From Moniliophthora roreri (taxonomy: Eukaryota; Basidiomycota; Agaricomycetes; Agaricales; Marasmiaceae): a stretch of 64,000 nucleotides of DNA. The position numbers and the translations under genes were made by a program. This document shows, piece after piece, positions 58,445 through 64,000 of the stretch. The stretch covers positions 1-64,000 of the forward strand of contig LATX02000035.1 of assembly GCA_001466705.2 (NCBI GenBank), read 5' to 3'. Each line of letters begins with the position of its first letter. The first letter of the stretch is position 1. The notes below the pieces were generated by a model, which ran no database searches, was not told the origin of the DNA, and saw only the letters and a list, made by a program, of their open reading frames with translations.

Positions 58445-60980
58445 ACCCGACTGTTTAAACTCTGAAAACTTTTACCCCACGCCAAACGTTCTTCCACTAT
58501 GACACGACACTCACCATCCGCCCACAACACTCAGCCATGATCTCCAAATATGAACCAAGTAGCCTTCCTCAGATCAAAGTGTTTTACTATACTATTATCC
58601 GCTCGCATCTGTGGGTGCGTCTTTTCCTCTATCTCATTCTTCTACCCTCAACTGACTAGTGAAAACTTGGGAAACAGAATCCGCTCTACTAACCCACCCG
58701 AGCTAACGACACCACAACCAAGTTTACGAAAAGCGGGGGGGAAGAGATTGAGGCTTGTGAAAATGAAGGCAAAAACGGGACAAGTCATGGATACGGTACT
58801 ATGTTTCCTTCACTACACCATCATGGTCCATAGTTGACGTCTTGTGGTACCTCCACCTCTGTCGCAATCAAAGACCTCGACCAGCTAAATTCGATTCGAC
58901 ACCGAACCCAATTCCAACTACAACCTAGGACGACACGGATCTAGGCGAAAAACAGATGCTCCAAGGACCGACCTGAGTTGAAGAGAAACCTTCGAGTAAC
59001 TGTCCTAGATTCAATCGAGAGATCCTATACGATACGCCCTTTCATACTGGTCTTCTATGGAACGCCGTGACAAGAATTTCTCTCCAAAGATGTTGGTGTA
59101 GTTTCGACTTGGAAAACAGGCGGTTATTGCTCTTCGACAGCATCCACGACCTGTCCATCTCTCAGCATGCTGTTTGGCTCGCCACGACCGTCACCACGGC
59201 GTTACTGGTACCGTTCGTCGTCCGATTCACCTCTTCCCGCCCTCAGTTATCCACCATTCTGGCATAGATCGACCATAACCACGCTTGAACTCAAACGTCG
59301 TTCATTGGTGTATTTGGAGACAAGAGATGGATTAGTGGTATCTTGACTTTCGGGTGAGGATAGCCTTGGAGAAGAACAGTGCTCTTATCCGTGGAGCGAT
59401 GAAGAATTCAGGGACACCGCAAAGCTCAAGGCAAATCTGTTACTGCTAGGGTGCGTTCCCCGTTATGTGTACCTCTTTCAATGCCTAAACGATAATCTAG
59501 ACCGAGAATACCGACCAAAGCGCCACATTTGTCTCTTCCGCCTGGACTCTATAGCCGGAGCATCGTCGTTCTTGAAACAACCAACATTCAGTCAACTTCC
59601 ATAAATAGCTTCTCGATTTGAAAGTGTGCTTGCCGACCAAGTTTGGGACTCAACGTCGATTTCGGCGGCAAATTTGCAGTCGAGCTGATGCGTCGATCTT
59701 CAGCCAAGAACCTCACTATGTGGACGCAGTCTCTTTGACCCACACTCGATGGCCCTACCATCGTGCCATGGAATAAGTATTATCAGCTCGTCCGCTGTAG
59801 GCGCATCATACCACCCAGATGCACTGTCGGAGCGGGATTGCTACATGCCTATCCCGTTGAGGAAGGATCGAGGTACGCCGTTTACGTTTCTTTACAAGTA
59901 TGCCTCTCATGTTATTGATCCAGCCCGTCGTAATAGTTCCGAATAGTTAACCTAGCGTTCTGTGTTTGGCCGGCAAACGACACGGAGCAAAAGTTATGAA
60001 TCATGTCTCGATACATCTCATTATTACCAACACGCATCCAACGCTAATTTGATGGTGACGCAGGCGACCTCCATCGCTCAATCAGATGTTCCGACGGGCG
60101 TTGGGAGTGGTCAACTAGGCTTGGATAACATCATGAACGGTGAATAGCTGTTCACACGCTTCAACTCCCTCCAGCATGCAGCGAACCCTGCTCCGCTCTA
60201 TCAACTCTCAAACGATACACTATTGCCCTGTCAAGCATGTCAAGTACCCGTCGCAAGGATAATAAGAAGATAACATTCGTGCAATCCATAGGTTGTACAT
60301 ATGTCTCTCCGCCGCCCTTAGGAATAGAGGCAACTGCGCGTCGTCCGAGCTTCGCCGAAAATGTATGATAAGCTTTGTCTAGGATGCGGGGGTTTTCTCA
60401 TTCTAAGAGCCGGTTTCAACAGAAACCTGTCGAGAAGGTTCTGCATCGATATATCGGTACGCCCTTACTTTCCCGGGTCTTCTGAAATTGAATAACTAAT
60501 TATGGTGAACTCACAGAGGAATACATGACATGCGGAACGTGAAGCTCCCTGAGACCATTCACCAAAGAGAACCGTATCGTCTTCATGAAGTGTGAGCGGG
60601 AGGTCTGTCAATATGATCCCAGGCGCCGGCTGGGAAGAGTAAGACGGGGGCTGCGTGAGCGAATGCGAGTAGTGCCATGGCCATGCGACGAGGAGCGGTG
60701 ATGATTGGAAGCAATTATTCATTGGTTGGGGAGGTTATCATTATTGATTTAGTCATATTTTTGCGTACGAGGAGGGCTACGGAGAATCTGATTCAGTTTG
60801 ACAGTGATGTGACTCGAGTTGAACAATGCAAGGGACACAGATATGTATGAGATTCACGGGAGCAACAGAATGCAATCATATCGTCGGATTACAACTGAAC
60901 GAAGTACAACAAGAGAAATCTTCTGTCTACGAAGCGCTACAATGATTGTACACACAACACTATAGTTGAAGGAACTAAAA
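58445..60980 (+). repeat. R3 copy D, decayed plus-strand gene
   Basis: 60045-60975 matches 54640-55460. The 5' part (58550-58840) has an open frame beginning MNQVAFLRSKCFTILLS with a possible intron, and 59740-59946 another beginning MALPSCHGISI, but no complete model can be made. Confidence 0.5.
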
Positions 60981-61389
60981 AGTAAAAGCATCGGCGCACT
61001 ACGCATGAACACTAGACACTAAAGAAAGAAGGTAAAGCACTACATGTAAACCAGTTCGCCGGAGCACAAAGCAAAGGAATAATGTTTCTGAGTACGCGAA
61101 GAATGGGTGTTGAGTCGAGGGAAGAGATGAAAAGAGGTGCTCCAACGAAGGCTGGATTCTGCTTCGGCCTTCAGACTGCTTCATTGGGAGTAACATTTTC
61201 CGGTAGTGTCTCGCATCTCGTGCTTACTGCTCCTGGGCCTGCGAATCTGGTCCTTTCCATGTGTTCCACTGCCAGTATCTTCATCCTATGAAGAGTCCAA
61301 AGAGCTCGGACAGGCAGGCTTCATGTTTGACAGCAGGTATAGGGCGAGTCGAGCATAGGCTTCGGGTTGTCATTGCCGTGAACACGGGG

Positions 61390-63750
61390 TTAATCGACGT
61401 CCATCGCATCGACTGTGAGCGTTGATGGCAATGCAGCGGGCTTGCTATCTACATCCATGGGTTGGAAATCTTCAATAGATTGAGAATGATCAGTGACAGA
61501 AGAGTATCAGAAGACATCGTACATACCTTTAATCATTTCGAACTGAGTCCCATTTCCGATAGTTTTGAGGAGTGGGTCCATCGCACCTTCCGCTACATTG
61601 ACTGCGAGCATTGATAGCGATTCAGCAAGCTTACTATCTACATCCATAGGTTGGAAGGCTTGAACAGATTGAGCTTTGACACACATGGTCAGTGATGGAA
61701 GCGTATCAAAAGATATTGCACATACCTTTAATTTCTTCAAACCGAGGCTCGTCTCCGACAATTTCAAGGAGTGGGAGATCAAGAGACCGGGCTAAGTCCC
61801 TTGTTTCAGGATCAAAACCTTTCAAGATATGGAGCTGTCGTATGGTGGTGTATGTGATATGAGACCAACATAGGTGCTTAACTATAAATCTTGCGGTGAA
61901 GGAGGGAAGTCCTAAAGAACATCGAACAGCCTCCGAGATCTCTTCATTCCCAGCTGGATCAAAAGACCAAAAATATTTTGGTTTTTGCAACCAGGTATTC
62001 CATATGGATTTGCTGGCTGATGAATAGGGAACTGCTCGGATGAAGAGGTAGACTTTGTCGGCCAAGAACTCGCTGCTTCTGGGTGGCAGCTGTTCATTTC
62101 TGCGTTCGAATTCAATTGAAAACCCACGGAGAAGGGCTATTGTGAGAATCAGTGCCAAAACACCGGAAAGAAAACAGTGGCACAACTCACAGTATTCCTC
62201 CGCTTCCTCTTGAGATCCACGCTCACTTAACACACTGTGTGCCTGCATTGGCCAGGCTTGTGAACACAACGTCCCTCCCTTCTCAGAACACGGTTGATAG
62301 TTTACAGTAAACTCTTGAATTTGCAGACATTGAATATCTGGCAGTTTAACTGCAAACCTACTTTTTGTCAGCCCATAGAACTCTCCTTGTCAACAATTCT
62401 ATACACACCGCACTGAACCATTGTAACGTTGACTGGCATCCTCCTCCACCCACTCTGGGACATCGTCCACACGATATGGTCTGTAATGCCGCTCGTTCAT
62501 CTTTTTGGGCCATCTAGCGACGATCTCTCGCCGAATTCTGCTGTAAACCCCACCAAGCAGAGACGATAGCATGGATACCAATTCTCCACCAGCTACCCAT
62601 TCCAAAACATAGTCGGGGTTCTCACAAATTCCATACAGCGTTGCAGTGCGGCCGAGATTTTGGACCAGGAGATTAAAAATAGCACTGGAGTCATTGTATA
62701 TTTGAAGGGATAGGAAAGGAAGTTCGTGATTGCCAGTGCTAACTTGATCTTCGTTGGTATAATCCATGACCAGTCTGTAGAATGGGTAGTCGACGTATGG
62801 TCCTACGCATAGTGCGCCGGTTCTTGGGTTCACCCACACTTCACCAAGATCCTGTATGTCGCTAAGTCTCGACAGATTGGGAAATTTGGGATAACCGAGC
62901 ATACCACATCGTGATTAGCTATTGGGACTAGTGATAGCTGTAGAAGCACGGGTAAGATCATTTTAGAATGGTAAAAGAGTCCACAACACACTAGGAGAGC
63001 CAAATATATGCAGATGAGCGGTGACAAATTATTCCTTTCCCAGATATGTGCAACCGGCACAAGCGCTGCGCGCAAGAAAGACCAGTATGATGGAAAAATA
63101 GAAAAGGCCTCGAAGCGTCTCACCATCGTAAAAGATCAGTGCTGGTAGGCTGAACTGGCCATCATTGTAGCCAAAGAGTTGAGCGGTATGCACATTCCTG
63201 GGGATAGTGAGGGTATTTGCTTCAAGTTACTGCGATCAAGGTGAGAGCAGCGTACCTAGCCCGGGAGAACTGCTCAAAATCACGACGAAAAGCCTACGTA
63301 AAAAGAGAGTTGTGAGTGAGCATGTCATAAATGAAAGAAATTTGATTTCTAACTTCTAAAGCATCTCGACCACTGTAGCAGATGTATACGAACTCCGATT
63401 CCTTGTCTTCACCATGGATAGAAGCAATGTTGATGGAACGGAGAGCGTTCATGTTCCACCAGTCAAAGTCATCGTATCTCCTGACATCTGTAGCTAATAT
63501 ACTTCTCTTAATGTAGACTTTACCCGTTGGAACTCGTGTGTACTAAACGCTCGACCTCGTGAATGACTGCGAAACAGTTCAAGCAAAACAATCGACACAC
63601 CTCATCCCAAATCGTCCGTTCTCTTTCCTGTCGGCCCAAGTACTGCACGGTCTGCACCAGCGGTCCTTCAACGTGATATTGATCTCTTGCGAAAGCTGTG
63701 AAATTTCCATCTTTAATGGTGACATTCGAGGAACCGGGGAGAAACGACAT
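61390..63750 (-). CDS. Agaricomycete 11-exon multigene-family protein, paralogue 3 (602 aa)
   Basis: Exons from the start: 63601-63750, 63354-63542, 63256-63293, 63124-63197, 62992-63065, 62905-62937, 62409-62851, 62191-62360, 61726-62136, 61527-61673 and 61390-61469. N-terminal NVTIKDGNFTAFARDQY; WVNPRTGALCVGP; KYFWSFDPAG; CSLGLPSF; LKGFDPETRDLARSL. Exon 2 is four codons shorter than in the other two. Intron 2 has donor GTTAGA. The last exon uses the same 15-nt-shifted acceptor as paralogue 2 and has lost five more codons before the end (TVDAMDVD). Complete and apparently functional. Confidence 0.86.
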
Positions 63751-64000
63751 GATGGATGTGGAGGAAAGAGGTGTCAACAGCTTGGATTCACCACGAGGAC
63801 GAAAGAATGTCATGATCATTGACATGGGCGTTGGGCGCCTATAGTTTGACAGATGCGAAATACGTTTTTGCCCCGACTTAGATTTTTGAAATGATTTTGT
63901 TAAAGCAACCCGGCGCACTCAGACCATGTTCAACCCCACTGTGTGCTCAAATCAACCCGACATAGCTTACACTAGCCCTAACACGACATCCTACACTAAA
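63751..64000. other. Upstream region of paralogue 3, window end
   Basis: Contains the same TCACCACGAGGACGAAAGAATGTCATGATCA-like upstream sequence as paralogue 1, then unique sequence. No TATA box is evident. Confidence 0.5.

Noticed and set aside
1..64000. CRISPR arrays, bacterial operons, rRNA or tRNA genes
   Set aside because: No regularly spaced direct repeats, no ribosome-binding-site pattern and no tRNA or rRNA signatures were found by eye. The DNA is fungal with spliceosomal introns.

Overview
This window is nuclear DNA from a filamentous basidiomycete, most likely an Agaricomycete. The evidence is dense short introns (about 47-62 nt, GT...AG), a 16-exon laccase, a GH71 alpha-1,3-glucanase, adaptor domains resembling the N-terminal bundle of mushroom NLR proteins, and a multigene family of a type known from mushroom genomes. 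I cannot name the species. Exons were joined by hand from splice signals, conserved phase and comparison between paralogues.

Layout. (1) 1-6394: a decayed Ty1/copia retrotransposon on the plus strand, ending in a 3' LTR. (2) 6395-24415: a gene-bearing segment in which GH71 (9789-11409), a zinc-finger protein (14941-17087) and a laccase (20478-22868) are separated by four diverged copies of one repeat block (about 7.3-9.4, 11.45-14.15, 17.2-20.19 and 23.1-24.0 kb). Three of these blocks carry intact or broken four-helix adaptor genes. (3) 24416-35563: a minus-strand copia locus with both LTRs, a primer site, a full gag start and many pol pieces. It is joined through single-N gaps that repeat domains out of order, so it is a chimeric assembly of several copies and not one element. 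(4) 35761-36814: an unrecognised four-exon gene. (5) About 38-63.8 kb: an array of duplicated modules. The core module is a plus-strand decayed gene (R3) facing tail-to-tail with a minus-strand 11-exon gene. Three 11-exon paralogues (614, 609 and 602 aa) are intact with identical exon phases, and a fourth (39.4-40.05 kb) is a pseudogene.

How it works together. The laccase and GH71 enzyme are secreted and act on lignin or phenolics and on alpha-glucan cell walls; they sit in tandem orientation with the zinc-finger gene but there is no evidence of co-regulation. The 11-exon family and the adaptor genes are the accessory, fast-evolving part: repeated duplication, exon-level duplication at the C-terminus, splice-site turnover and pseudogenes. 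The copia copies carry a half-tRNA type primer site, an unusually long cysteine-rich linker between Gag and protease, and (plus copy) decay that is almost entirely CpG to TpG/CpA.
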